Positions 24,998 to 33,620 of a stretch of DNA of 64,000 nucleotides are shown one piece after another. Below the pieces are notes generated by a model that worked only from the letters and a program-made list of their open reading frames with translations, was not told the DNA's origin and made no database searches. A program made the translations under genes and the position numbers. Source of the DNA: Paenibacillus kribbensis (GTDB taxonomy: Bacteria; Bacillota; Bacilli; Paenibacillales; Paenibacillaceae); the NCBI RefSeq assembly GCF_002240415.1, contig NZ_CP020028.1, positions 1,156,001-1,220,000 of the forward strand, in the 5' to 3' direction. The first letter of the stretch is position 1; each line of letters opens with the position of its first letter.

Positions 24998-25100
24998 AGA
25001 TGCTCTGACATTAATGATGATGTTCGGTACGTTATTAGTTACACTAATCGGATTAATCGTGACCATTGTTATTGCATTGAACCAAAATAAAAAGAAATAA
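24978..25100 (+). CDS. Putative holin-like toxin (type I TA-like small membrane peptide)
   Basis: A 40-residue peptide: short charged start (MKLVEVKDALTLMMMFG), one transmembrane segment (TLLVTLIGLIVTIVIAL) and a lysine tail (NQNKKK). This is the layout of the holin-like toxin/TxpA-type peptides of Firmicutes, where an antisense RNA normally controls the toxin. It starts within the preceding gene; a GGAGG lies just inside the frame at 24988, so the exact start is uncertain. Too short to be found by length-based calling. Confidence 0.65.
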   Translation: MKLVEVKDALTLMMMFGTLLVTLIGLIVTIVIALNQNKKK

Positions 25101-25161
25101 ACGCTTTATTCTGACAAGGTGAAAAAAAATAAAATATTAAACCGCTGAAAGATGTAGGAAT

Positions 25162-25190
25162 TTGTGTGTAAATGTTGTATTATATATAGA
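25162..25190 (+). promoter_or_regulatory. Promoter for the 25.2 kb RNA leader
   Basis: TTGTGT at 25162 and TATAGA at 25185 with a 17-base spacer; initiation would fall near 25197, at the foot of the predicted structured RNA. Confidence 0.5.
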
Positions 25191-25196
25191 AGGAAG

Positions 25197-25300
25197 AAAC
25201 TACCATTCGATCATGTGGCAACTCACATGAATAATCAATACAGAAGGCTGTACCACAAAGTTATACAAGGATAGAAATGCATTCGGTGGTAGTCTAAGAA
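25197..25300 (+). ncRNA. Candidate structured RNA (leader or small RNA)
   Basis: A closing stem ACTACCA (25199-25205) with TGGTAGT (25287-25293) encloses hairpins TCATGTG/CACATGA (loop 25218-25223) and TACAG/CTGTA (loop AAGG, 25244-25247). Promoter-like boxes sit just upstream. It lies in a 356-base gap between the holin-like toxin and the first zinc-ribbon gene. It could be a cis-regulatory leader or an independent RNA; I cannot match it to a known riboswitch class. Confidence 0.4.
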
Positions 25301-25384
25301 TGCAAATGCCAATATTTCGGGTTTTAAGTTATACTTATATAAAGGTGTTGAAGAAGAATCACAAGGAAGAAAAGCTCGTTGCTT

Positions 25385-25422
25385 CAGGTAGCAGGAAGTA
25401 GCTTTTCCATAGAGCTACCTGT
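25385..25422 (+). other. Hairpin in the leader of the first zinc-ribbon gene
   Basis: CAGGTAG and CTACCTG arms (near 25385 and 25416) with an inner AGTAGCTTTT segment. No T-run follows directly, so it is more likely a leader structure than a terminator; GGAGGTG follows at 25439. Confidence 0.45.
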
Positions 25423-25456
25423 GGTATATTCTTGATTGGAGGTGAACAGGCGACAT

Positions 25457-25939
25457 ATGACACCCAACCAACACTTGATGACTTATACGCTAAACAGCGG
25501 CATAAAGGGAACTGTCGACCTATCCAGTAAGCAGGTTCAGGAATGGATCAAAGCATATCGAATTGGCAGCAAGTTTGTAACGGTAGTAGGCAAACAGTAT
25601 TTTGGTTTAAACCCTGAGCTGGTAGCAGATTTTAAGGTACATAATGAATACTCGGAGCAGAGAGAGCACATATCCATGATACAGCCTGTGATAGAACGCA
25701 AGGCTATAGATGTGGATCCGCTGGCAGATGCATATAATCAGCATAAAACGTTAATTCAGGTTGAATGTAAATGTGGAGCTTCCTATATAGAGGAGTCCCC
25801 GCACAAAAGAACAAAGTGGTCCTGCAAGGAATGCAATAATATTGTATTTCTGGATCGTAAAAAGGGCATGGTGGATACGGAAAAAGGCAAGGCGTGGTAT
25901 ATGACAAACAGGTACTATGTGGAAAGACAAAGCAACTGA
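25457..25939 (+). CDS. Zinc-ribbon protein, first of a tandem pair
   Basis: A 160-residue protein of unknown function. The N-terminal half (MTYTLNSGIKGTVDLS ... GKQYFGLNPELVADFKVHN) is shared with its neighbour. The C-terminal half has a CKCG(x)nCKEC zinc ribbon (SYIEESPHKRTKW between the cysteine pairs) ending FLDRKKGMVDTEKGKAWYMTN. ATG 25457 lies 12 bases after GGAGGTG; TTG 25436 and GTG 25442 are in-frame alternatives. The gene ends inside its own terminator. The tandem copy at 26076 argues for recent duplication. A nucleic-acid or RNA-polymerase-related role is possible from the ribbon but not shown. Confidence 0.72.
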   Translation: MTPNQHLMTYTLNSGIKGTVDLSSKQVQEWIKAYRIGSKFVTVVGKQYFGLNPELVADFKVHNEYSEQREHISMIQPVIERKAIDVDPLADAYNQHKTLIQVECKCGASYIEESPHKRTKWSCKECNNIVFLDRKKGMVDTEKGKAWYMTNRYYVERQSN

Positions 25940-25958
25940 CAATAGTCAGTTGCTTTTA
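25929..25958 (+). terminator. Terminator overlapping the stop codon of zinc-ribbon gene 1
   Basis: AAAGCAACTGAC-AATA-GTCAGTTGCTTTT; the stop TGA lies inside the left arm. Confidence 0.9.
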
Positions 25959-26075
25959 TTCTAAATGCTCTATTCTCTGAGCTTTTTAGGCTGTTATAGC
26001 CTTTTGCCAAATAATAAAATTGATGTTTTTTGCGCTTTGTAGTACATTATCAAGTGTATTATAAGGAGGCTTCTC

Positions 26076-26567
26076 ATGTACGGACATAGACAAGATGATA
26101 CTTTATACATCATGACTTACACACTAAATAGCGGTATCAAGGGCACAGTACCTTTGTCTAATCAGCAGATACAGGAATGGCTTGAGTGTTACAGAATCGG
26201 CAAAAAATTTGTAACCGAGATTGGCAAAGAGTACTTTGGATTGCATGCGGAACTGGTGGCAGATTTTAAAGTGCATAATCAGTATTCAAGCTATCAGGAG
26301 GTCATTATCCCGATTCAACAGCCGGATACTGGCTTAAAAGAGTTGTCCCAGGCTTACAAATCAACAGAAACCTTGATTAAAGTAGATTGTAAATGTGGTA
26401 CATCGTATGTGACGGAATCCCCCATTAAGCGGACCAAGTGGTACTGCACCAAATGCCGGGAGATTGTCTTTCTTGACAGTAAAAAGGGAATGGTTGACAC
26501 ATCCAGAGGCAAGGCTCATTATATGACTAATAAGTATTTTGTGGAACGGGAAACAACTGGCGTGTAA
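26076..26567 (+). CDS. Zinc-ribbon protein, second of a tandem pair
   Basis: A 163-residue paralog of the preceding gene, more than half identical by eye: MTYTLNSGIKGTVPLS, GKEYFGLHAELVADFKVHN, CKCG(x)nCTKC ribbon and VFLDSKKGMVDTSRGKAHYM. ATG 26076 follows AAGGAGGC. It has its own promoter (TTGATG at 26021, 17-base spacer, TACATT at 26044) and its own terminator overlapping the stop, so the two paralogs are separate transcription units, not an operon. The linker between the two halves differs most, suggesting the conserved halves carry function. Confidence 0.75.
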   Translation: MYGHRQDDTLYIMTYTLNSGIKGTVPLSNQQIQEWLECYRIGKKFVTEIGKEYFGLHAELVADFKVHNQYSSYQEVIIPIQQPDTGLKELSQAYKSTETLIKVDCKCGTSYVTESPIKRTKWYCTKCREIVFLDSKKGMVDTSRGKAHYMTNKYFVERETTGV

Positions 26568-26582
26568 GCTGGTTGTTTTTTT
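26551..26582 (+). terminator. Terminator overlapping the stop codon of zinc-ribbon gene 2
   Basis: AACAACTGGC and GCTGGTTGTT arms followed by a run of eight T; the TAA stop lies in the loop. Confidence 0.85.
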
Positions 26583-26587
26583 TATGA

Positions 26588-26986
26588 TTGGGGGTGAATT
26601 TCATTATAAACCGTGTGCACATCAACGAAACGCTTCAGTTGGAGCAAATCATCAGTGACCTGCGGGTGATGGGCTACGTGGCTTTTCATCATCATCTGCA
26701 AATCGCAGGCGAGTCTGATGAACTGGAGGAGTTGAAACAGCAACTGCTGTCATTTTTCCAACAGTATCATGTATTGTGGATCGAGGTAGATCCCTTAACG
26801 CAATATGCGGTAATCAATAATATGGGTAAGGCGACGGTGCTAAAGCTGATTGGTCGCAGGATGAACCCGCTGCGTGATCTGAGAGCGAATGCTGCTTTGG
26901 CCGGGCAGCCGCTTCACGAATGGGATCGGGAAATAGAGCGGCTGGACCAACTCGTGCGTCTGCTGCGCTATACCCGTTTTACATAA
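26588..26986 (+). CDS. Hypothetical protein of about 130 residues
   Basis: Small soluble protein (RVHINETLQLEQIISDLRV ... WDREIERLDQLVRLLRYTR) with alternating strands and helices and a charged C-terminal helix; family not recognised. The start is unclear: TTG 26588 and GTG 26594 lie within the GGGGGTG that looks like the ribosome binding site, so initiation may be slightly downstream. Directly follows the terminator of the zinc-ribbon pair. Confidence 0.6.
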   Translation: MGVNFIINRVHINETLQLEQIISDLRVMGYVAFHHHLQIAGESDELEELKQQLLSFFQQYHVLWIEVDPLTQYAVINNMGKATVLKLIGRRMNPLRDLRANAALAGQPLHEWDREIERLDQLVRLLRYTRFT

Positions 26987-27013
26987 GTCGCTGTGATTGA
27001 AAACAAGAATAAC

Positions 27014-27068
27014 CAAAAACAAGCATTCACGAAGCGTGTGGAATCACATGTCGTGAATGCTTGTTTGC
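27014..27068. terminator. Bidirectional terminator
   Basis: AAACAAGCATTCACGA (27017-27032) and TCGTGAATGCTTGTTT (27051-27066), a perfect 16-base stem between convergent genes. Confidence 0.85.
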
Positions 27069-27071
27069 ATC

Positions 27072-27965
27072 TTATTTTTTACCACATAAGATGAGCAAAT
27101 CTATTGTAATATGCGTTAAATTCATTTCCTTTACTCGATGCCAATCTGCTTCCGTCGCTCCCCACGATAAGGGAGTCATATGGATTAAAGGCTCAATGAG
27201 GTCTGCGTTTAACGCAAAGCGATAGGTTACCCGTTCGGCGTTCAGAAGTTTAAAATGCTCTTTAAATCGGCTTACCGTATTGTCGTTCGAATATACAGGC
27301 ATATTCTTGTTCTGTTTATACAAGTATCTCAATTCCTCAAGATAACATTGTTCTGGAATGACCTTCAGGATGCAGCCCTCCTCTGAAAGAACTCTTGTAA
27401 ATTCAGCATAATTGGAGGGGGATAAAATATTGAGTATACCGTCAAATTGTTGATTTGCAAAAGGACAATGAGCCAGATCGGCAACGCACCAGAGAGGATG
27501 CGGATATGTTTTGGAGGCAGCAGCAATGCCTTCTTTGGACACATCCATGCCTACACCAGTAAGCTCACTGATTCCTCTCCGGGTTAGCTTTTCCTGAATG
27601 TGGCTCAGATGAGAGCCTTCCCCGCAACCGGCATCCAACAAATAATGATGTATTGTGCGGCCGGGCAGGGGCTTCATAAATTCCATCAGATGGTTGGTCA
27701 TGGCTTCATTTAAGGGATCGAAAAATCCGCTGTTGCACATCCTTCTTCTGGAGGCAAACAGCTGTTTATCATATTTGGTTTTGTAGGCCCGGGAGGATAA
27801 ATGTACATACCCGTGTTTGGACAGGTCATAGCAATGCTGGTTCGTACATAGGAGGCTTTTACATTCCACCATACGCATCGGTTGAGAGCATAGGGGACAC
27901 CTAAAGAGGTGTTGATGTTTTGCAAACTGATTGGCCTTTATCGCGTGTTTATTCCATTTGGACAT
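27072..27965 (-). CDS. 23S rRNA (guanine-N1) methyltransferase, RlmA/TlrB type
   Basis: A 297-residue SAM-dependent methyltransferase. An N-terminal zinc finger (CPLC, then C(x)nC in KSLLCTNQHCYDL) is followed by HGYVHLSS and the SAM-binding LLDAGCGEGSHL. This architecture is that of RlmA(I/II), which methylate G745/G748 in hairpin 35 of 23S rRNA; the II subgroup (TlrB) gives resistance to some macrolides. ATG 27965 follows GGGGT; upstream starts lack a binding site. It stands alone, flanked by terminators. The subgroup (G745 or G748) cannot be settled by eye. Confidence 0.87.
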   Translation of the reverse strand: MSKWNKHAIKANQFAKHQHLFRCPLCSQPMRMVECKSLLCTNQHCYDLSKHGYVHLSSRAYKTKYDKQLFASRRRMCNSGFFDPLNEAMTNHLMEFMKPLPGRTIHHYLLDAGCGEGSHLSHIQEKLTRRGISELTGVGMDVSKEGIAAASKTYPHPLWCVADLAHCPFANQQFDGILNILSPSNYAEFTRVLSEEGCILKVIPEQCYLEELRYLYKQNKNMPVYSNDNTVSRFKEHFKLLNAERVTYRFALNADLIEPLIHMTPLSWGATEADWHRVKEMNLTHITIDLLILCGKK

Positions 27966-28125
27966 GAAGAATACCCCATTCATTCGTATTTTGGTGAATG
28001 AAAAAGGCACAGTCAAATAAGCCCAACCCATTTTTTTGAAAAATGATTGAGCTTTACATAACTGTACCTCACATTACCGTAAACGAATGAATTGGATAAT
28101 CATATGGTGCAGCACTCCTCTACAA

Positions 28126-28154
28126 AAATAGAAAGGGCTTTCGCCCTTTCTATT
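28126..28154. terminator. Terminator after the dipeptidase gene
   Basis: ATAGAAAGGGC-TTT-GCCCTTTCTAT palindrome just beyond the minus-strand dipeptidase stop. Confidence 0.85.
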
Positions 28155-28182
28155 GTAACATATTTATAGGAAGCTGGTGAGC

Positions 28183-29538
28183 TTACACCGACTTCAAGAA
28201 CTCTACAATGGTTAACAGACCTTTGTCGAAATTCTCCAAATTAAAATGCTCGTTTGGCGCATGCAGGTTCTCATCCGGCAAGCCAAAGCCCATCAATACA
28301 ACCGGAGCAGTCAGCACACGGGAGAAGGTTTCCACGATCGGAATGGAGCCGCCATCTTTAGTAAACAGAGCACGCACACCGTACACTTTTTCAAAAGCAT
28401 CCGCTGCGGCTTGCAAAAACGCATGTGACGGGTCAATGTTAAAGGCGTTTGCTTTCTCACCCTGTTGGATTTCCAGAGTAGCTCCTGGCTGAACATGAGC
28501 ACGCAAATGACGCTCGATTTTATTCAGAATGTCCTGCGGATTCTGGTTCGCTACCAAACGGCACGTAATTTTCGCATGAGCTTCCTTCGGAATGACCGTT
28601 TTGGTGCCCTCACCCTGGAATCCGCCGTACACGCCGTTCAGCTCCAGTGTAGGACGCGCTCCAACACGCTCAACGAAGCTGAAACCTTCTTCGCCATACA
28701 GAGAATCAAGCGCAAGTTCCTGCTGCAGCTTGCTCTCATTGAAGCCTTGCTTCACAAATTCTTCTCTCATCTCTGCCGATAACGGCGCAACATCATCGTA
28801 GAACCCTTCGACGCTAACACCGCCCTTGTCGTCATGCAGGGTTGCCAGCAAGGACACCATAGCATGCAGAGCATTCGGTACGCCGCCGCCAAAGGAGCCG
28901 GAATGCAGATCCGTATTTGCGGTGTGAATGGCCACTTCCAGTGAGCACAATCCGCGTAGACCTGTGCAAATCGCAGGCTTGCCTTTTTCGATCAGGGAGG
29001 TGTCGGACACCAGTACAGCGTCGGCAGCCAGACGTTCAGCTCCGGTCTGCAAAAACTCAAGCAGGTTCGGGCTGGACACTTCTTCCTCGCCTTCAATGCA
29101 GAATTTGATGTTCAGCGGCAGCTTGCCCTCTTGCTTCAAAATGGCCTCAACCGCCTTAATGTGCAAAAATACCTGCCCTTTGTCGTCTGTCGCTCCGCGT
29201 GCATACAATTTTCCATCGCGGATAGATGGCTCGAACGGCGGGGTTTCCCACAGGTGAAGCGGATCAACGGGCTGTACATCATAGTGGCCGTATACAAGGA
29301 TGGTCGGTTTACCAGGCGCATGCAAATGATCAGCGTACACCAGTGGATGACCTTTGGTTGGAATAATCTCAACGTTTTCCAGACCGGCAGCAGTCAGTTT
29401 GGCAGCGAGCCATTCGGCTGCCTGGTTGATGTCCTTTTTGTGCTCCGATAATGCGGAGATACTCGGAATGGACAACCATTCCTTCAGCTCATTCAGTTGT
29501 TGCTCTTTGGCTTGTTCAAAATAAGCGGAATAACTCAT
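28183..29538 (-). CDS. M20-family dipeptidase
   Basis: A 451-residue zinc metallopeptidase of the M20 family, which hydrolyses dipeptides or small amides in the cytosol. Motifs: VYGHYDVQPVDP (first metal His and Asp), the bridging GATDDKGQ Asp, the catalytic IEGEEEVSS glutamate pair and a C-terminal GFGLPDENLHAPNE with the metal His. Full length for the family. AAAGGAGG precedes ATG 29538. It is a single-gene unit bounded by terminators. Confidence 0.92.
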   Translation of the reverse strand: MSYSAYFEQAKEQQLNELKEWLSIPSISALSEHKKDINQAAEWLAAKLTAAGLENVEIIPTKGHPLVYADHLHAPGKPTILVYGHYDVQPVDPLHLWETPPFEPSIRDGKLYARGATDDKGQVFLHIKAVEAILKQEGKLPLNIKFCIEGEEEVSSPNLLEFLQTGAERLAADAVLVSDTSLIEKGKPAICTGLRGLCSLEVAIHTANTDLHSGSFGGGVPNALHAMVSLLATLHDDKGGVSVEGFYDDVAPLSAEMREEFVKQGFNESKLQQELALDSLYGEEGFSFVERVGARPTLELNGVYGGFQGEGTKTVIPKEAHAKITCRLVANQNPQDILNKIERHLRAHVQPGATLEIQQGEKANAFNIDPSHAFLQAAADAFEKVYGVRALFTKDGGSIPIVETFSRVLTAPVVLMGFGLPDENLHAPNEHFNLENFDKGLLTIVEFLKSV

Positions 29539-29659
29539 AAAGTATGTATCCTCCTTTGTACTTGTAATTGTACGAATTTTGCTTTATCCCCCGAACCGAG
29601 GTCGTGGACGATATGTCTAGTTTACTACGTTTTGCGCTGAACGAAAAATAACAGATCAA

Positions 29660-29703
29660 AAAAGCGATTCTACTCGGGTCTGTCCAGACCTGAGCAGAAT
29701 CGC
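29660..29703 (-). terminator. Terminator after yjfB-like gene
   Basis: GCGATTCT(x)CTC-GGGTCTG and CAGACC-TGAG(x)AGAATCGC form a long stem; on the minus strand it ends in TTTTTT. Confidence 0.85.
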
Positions 29704-29727
29704 CCTTCAGCATGAATTTAGATACAC

Positions 29728-29904
29728 TTACACCCGGATGTCCAGTTGACCCCCGAGATGAGGCTGTACGCTTTTTTCCATCATCTGTATCAGCGCCTGC
29801 CCTTGCTCATTGGCTTGATCCTTGGCCAGAGCAGCAACCTTTATACTTGCGGCTTGGGCCAGGCTGGCCTGGCTCATACCTGTCGATAATGCTGCGATAT
29901 CCAT
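29728..29904 (-). CDS. YjfB-family small protein (putative motility-associated)
   Basis: A 58-residue protein starting MDIAALSTGMSQASL after GAAGGAGG; the pattern MDI-AALS-M-Q through QALIQMMEKSVQPHLGGQLD matches the YjfB family, annotated as putative motility protein and often near chemotaxis or flagellar genes. Here it directly follows (56 bases) the chemotaxis receptor gene on the same strand, which supports the link. Confidence 0.8.
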   Translation of the reverse strand: MDIAALSTGMSQASLAQAASIKVAALAKDQANEQGQALIQMMEKSVQPHLGGQLDIRV

Positions 29905-29960
29905 ATTCCAATCCTCCTTCATGATCAAGATTCTTTCTCTATATTTATCGGTTGGAACGA

Positions 29961-31940
29961 TTATTTTGTTTCATCCAATTGGAATTGGTGCAGCAAATCT
30001 TGAAGCTGTTCGGCCAGACGGGTCAAATCGGCAGCGGAAGAACCGATCTCTTCCATCGAGGCGAGCTGTTCCTCGGCGGCGGCGGATACGGTCTCTGTAT
30101 GGGATGCCGCTTCCTCAGCGATGCGCGTAATTTCCTCCATGCTGCTAACGACTGTGCCTGTTCCCTCTGCAACCCCGGCGGTAGAAGCAGCAACGTTATC
30201 GAGCTGCTTCGCCGATTTGGCTACCGCTCTACGGATGCGAGAGAAGGAACGACCGGACAGGTCAATGGAATTGATACCTTCGCTTACACGTTCTTTGGCA
30301 GATTCCATTGCGATCAGGGCCTCAGATACACCGCTCTGTATTCCTTGAATTTGTTCACGAATTTGCTGTGCTGAATGAGCCGAATTTTCAGCCAGCTTGC
30401 GGACCTCCGTCGCTACAACAGCAAAACCCTTGCCGTGCTCGCCTGCGCGTGCTGCTTCAATAGAAGCGTTCAGTGCGAGCAGGTTAGTCTGACTGGCGAT
30501 TTCGGTTATGACGGTGACAATCGTTCCGATTCGTCCGGATCGGTCACTCAAAGCGCTGACAATCGTATCGAGCTCTTCCACCGTCGTGCGAATGCCGTCA
30601 ATGGAAACGACACTATTGCCGATATGCTCACTGCCTACATCCGACGCCTCAATGGCCTGAGCAGAATAAGTGGTCATTTCAGCCATGGTGGCAGTCATGG
30701 CTGTAATGTCAGCGGACATGCTGCTGACCCGTTCCTGATTATCTTTTGCGCTGTGTACTTGACGTTCACTGCCTGCGGCTACATCTTGAATAGCTACGGT
30801 CACATGCTCAATCGCACGGGTTGTTTGTTCTGCCCCTGCGGCAAGCTCTTGCGAGGAGGCTGACAAATTGCCTGTCATCGCTTGAATTTCTCGAATCATG
30901 TTACGCAGGTTATCCACCATTTGTTGAAAATATCTGGATAAATCGCCAATTTCATCGGAACTTGAAGTTGCCACATCGATGGAAAGATTACCTTGGCTGA
31001 TTGCATCCATGGAATTACGCAATCTTTGAATCGGCTTGAGTATGCCGTTGATCATCAACATGGCCAGTACACCGATGATGATGGCTGAAATCACCAGGAC
31101 AACGATTGTCGTAACGAGTATCGGTTTGGCGGAGGCACTGGTTTCCGCTTGGTCCATCGTTCCGGCAATTTTCCAGCCTGTCAGCGCGTTGGTTTTGAAA
31201 ATCAGGTTTTTGGCTATGCCATTCAGATCATAACCAAAGCTGCCTTCCTTGGAGGCAAACAGTTGTGGCAGCATTTCACCCATTTTCGTACTTCCGCTGA
31301 CTTCTGTCGGGTGGGTAACGACACGTTTGGTACCATCCAATATCATGATATAACCATTTTGCCCGATTTTTAAATTTGTGATTTCTTTCAAATTATTCAA
31401 ATTCAGAGAAAGACCGAGAACACCACTGTTGTCGGGAAGTGTACGTGAAATATACACAACGGGAACCTTGCTCGAATTGAGTTCGACAGAGCTGACTACG
31501 GTTTGCCCAGGTTTTTCAATGGCTTGTTTGTACCACGGACGCTCACGAGGATCAGTTGTACGTCCTGTGGGTTTGCCAATGATGAGCTTTCCTTCAGGAG
31601 TTCCTACAAACATATCGGTGACTTCTGCATGCATTTTCAAATACACTTGTAACCTATTCAGAATGTCTTCATCTGCTTCTGTACTGCTATCACTAACGGT
31701 TATCGTAGTAGAATAATATTCGATATCCGCGATTTTGGCTTGAATGGTTTGGGTAATTGCGCGATCAGATGCGGTGACGCTAGTAGTCGCACTGTCGAGT
31801 AATTGACGGTCCGTTTGGTCATATGCTGCCTTATAGGAAAACGAACTAACAATAATACTAGGTACGAGCATGACCAGCAGGAATGCTACTGTCAATTTTT
31901 TGCGCAATGTTAAATTCTTCAGTCGTTTCAGTTGTTTCAT
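29961..31940 (-). CDS. Methyl-accepting chemotaxis protein (dCache receptor)
   Basis: A 659-residue chemoreceptor. Order: transmembrane segment 1 (about 12-34), extracellular dCache-type sensor ([15 protein letters not shown], then [16 protein letters not shown]), transmembrane segment 2 ([17 protein letters not shown], about 282-300), HAMP ([17 protein letters not shown]) and the signalling domain with hairpin tip [22 protein letters not shown] (near 30470, partly given: [16 protein letters not shown]). The dCache domain type often binds amino acids; the ligand is unknown. The ATG at 31940 follows a purine-rich AGGGGG; TTG 31943 is an alternative. Confidence 0.93.
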   Translation of the reverse strand: MKQLKRLKNLTLRKKLTVAFLLVMLVPSIIVSSFSYKAAYDQTDRQLLDSATTSVTASDRAITQTIQAKIADIEYYSTTITVSDSSTEADEDILNRLQVYLKMHAEVTDMFVGTPEGKLIIGKPTGRTTDPRERPWYKQAIEKPGQTVVSSVELNSSKVPVVYISRTLPDNSGVLGLSLNLNNLKEITNLKIGQNGYIMILDGTKRVVTHPTEVSGSTKMGEMLPQLFASKEGSFGYDLNGIAKNLIFKTNALTGWKIAGTMDQAETSASAKPILVTTIVVLVISAIIIGVLAMLMINGILKPIQRLRNSMDAISQGNLSIDVATSSSDEIGDLSRYFQQMVDNLRNMIREIQAMTGNLSASSQELAAGAEQTTRAIEHVTVAIQDVAAGSERQVHSAKDNQERVSSMSADITAMTATMAEMTTYSAQAIEASDVGSEHIGNSVVSIDGIRTTVEELDTIVSALSDRSGRIGTIVTVITEIASQTNLLALNASIEAARAGEHGKGFAVVATEVRKLAENSAHSAQQIREQIQGIQSGVSEALIAMESAKERVSEGINSIDLSGRSFSRIRRAVAKSAKQLDNVAASTAGVAEGTGTVVSSMEEITRIAEEAASHTETVSAAAEEQLASMEEIGSSAADLTRLAEQLQDLLHQFQLDETK

Positions 31941-32074
31941 CAAACCCCCTGCTTTCTATGTGCGTATTCAATTTCTAATATTTATCTCATATGTATTTAC
32001 TATCGGTTATTTTAAACCGAATTGATAGATTGATTGCTAATTTGTCCAATACGCTGAACAATTTCTTGTATAGC

Positions 32075-32227
32075 ATGGAGTATCTTGCAATCTGGAGGGA
32101 TGAGGTATGGTTTTTTTTCTGGATAGGTGATACGTATGCGGTTGAAATCGTACGTGGCGCCGACTATGATCCGAGCGAGGTCGTCTACCGGGCCGAGAGG
32201 GGGTATTGGGAGCTGAGTATTTCCTAA
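32075..32227 (+). CDS. Small hypothetical protein
   Basis: A 50-residue frame (MEYLAIWRDEVWFFFWIG ... DPSEVVYRAERGYWELSIS) with a plausible amino-acid pattern (aromatic strand, then YDPSEVVYRA). It ends just before a strong hairpin at 32231. No clear ribosome binding site precedes ATG 32075, and the frame is open upstream to 31991, so both start and reality are uncertain. Confidence 0.4.
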   Translation: MEYLAIWRDEVWFFFWIGDTYAVEIVRGADYDPSEVVYRAERGYWELSIS

Positions 32228-32230
32228 ATG

Positions 32231-32274
32231 TAGAATGCGGATATACGATCGTTTGTCGTATATCTCGCATTCTA
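32231..32274. terminator. Bidirectional terminator
   Basis: TAGAATGCG-ATATACGA and TCGTATAT-CGCATTCTA arms, between the small frame at 32075 and the convergent esterase gene. Confidence 0.75.
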
Positions 32275-32302
32275 TGCCAGAGCTAATCCTGCTTCCCGGA
32301 TT

Positions 32303-33430
32303 CTAATTCTTTAAAATCTCTCGCAAATACACTATCAGTTCATTTGCTGCTTTGGTATGGGCGGGGAGCCCGGGATGGCTGCGAGATCCTATCGTTTCTT
32401 CCGTCGTGTTAGGCAGCTGGAACACGGATACATTCCGATCCCTCGTTCTTTTCTTATATGCGTCTACCGCCCGGTAGATGGCTGGCATCATCGGAGTACC
32501 CAGCATCCCATAGGCCCACACAATATGGGCGGCGGGATTACAGGTACGAAGCTTGATAAGAAATTTTTTGACAGCGTTTTCAAAAGCTTGTAGATCTTCT
32601 TCATTGAATGTGCCGTCCTCGTTCAAGCGCTGCTTGTACACTTTCCCGCTTGTGGGGTCCGTCCATGCAGGAGAATAAAAGGCTCCCCCGTCATTAGTCC
32701 CCAAATTCACCACGACCACATCCGGCTGCCATGAGGTGAAATCATGATCGGAAAATGCCCCTAATGTTTCATTTCTCTCTCCGGTGAGCACACCACATAC
32801 CTGCTCATAATATGCCGGTATGTTCGTATGCGGATTATTATCCCAGCCCGTCAGCACACCCCATCCGCTTTGTGACAGCACTCGGTAATCCGCATTCAGT
32901 GCTTCAGCAGTGATGGCTGTATAATTATGTAGTGCCGTGAACAACATGGGAACCCAGTCCACCTCTTCCTTTGCTCCAATCGTTCCTTCTCCCGAGGTAA
33001 TGCTGTCACCGATAAATTCCACCTTGTGGGGCTTATCTGCAACCGGCAGCAATTCTCCATCAATCCTCAGGGCATGAATTTGCAGCAAGCAGCGCGAGTC
33101 CGAACTCATAGGCTGGACATCCTTGACCACACGGACATTTTTGGCTGTTTCAGGGTCCATACCTCTCAAAATACAAATCCAATGCCGTCCTTCGGTCGCC
33201 ATCAAGCGACTCACTGGGACACCATTGATGACAATACTGATCCATTGCTCGTACACCTGATAATCGACTTCCATTTCAATCCACAACTCCGAGCCTTTGA
33301 TATTTAATTCAATGCCGCTGCCTGTCCAAAACAGAGTTAGTGGTGCAAGTGTGTGCGTAGTTCGACCATGAACCTTTACATGCTTTGCTTTTGTAAGTGG
33401 ATATGTCTTCAATCTCTTGTTAGGTGTCAT
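32303..33430 (-). CDS. SGNH esterase, carbohydrate esterase family 2-like
   Basis: A 375-residue hydrolase without signal peptide. The N-terminal jelly-roll-like part (TLFWTGSGIELNIKGSELW) is followed by an SGNH catalytic domain: nucleophile Ser in EFIGDSITSGEG, GWGVLTGWDNN, VVVNLGTNDGG and the C-terminal SHPGLPAHTKAANEL carrying the catalytic His. This arrangement is typical of CE2 acetyl esterases acting on plant polysaccharides, although CE2 enzymes are often secreted; this one appears intracellular and may act on imported oligosaccharides (inference). AAGGAGG precedes ATG 33430. Confidence 0.85.
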   Translation of the reverse strand: MTPNKRLKTYPLTKAKHVKVHGRTTHTLAPLTLFWTGSGIELNIKGSELWIEMEVDYQVYEQWISIVINGVPVSRLMATEGRHWICILRGMDPETAKNVRVVKDVQPMSSDSRCLLQIHALRIDGELLPVADKPHKVEFIGDSITSGEGTIGAKEEVDWVPMLFTALHNYTAITAEALNADYRVLSQSGWGVLTGWDNNPHTNIPAYYEQVCGVLTGERNETLGAFSDHDFTSWQPDVVVVNLGTNDGGAFYSPAWTDPTSGKVYKQRLNEDGTFNEEDLQAFENAVKKFLIKLRTCNPAAHIVWAYGMLGTPMMPAIYRAVDAYKKRTRDRNVSVFQLPNTTEETIGSRSHPGLPAHTKAANELIVYLREILKN

Positions 33431-33620
33431 TTCCAATATCCTCCTTATAATCTCCAAATTTAACACCAGTTTCTATAATATTGTAAAATAAGTGACAGGA
33501 AATCTCAAAGTCTATTTTTAGGCAAGGAACCATTAATTCGCTTTGCCGAACATAACGATGTTAATCGCCTTGCCGAAGTCTATACCTACTTTTCCCGAAC
33601 CATCTTACACAGTTCCTCCT

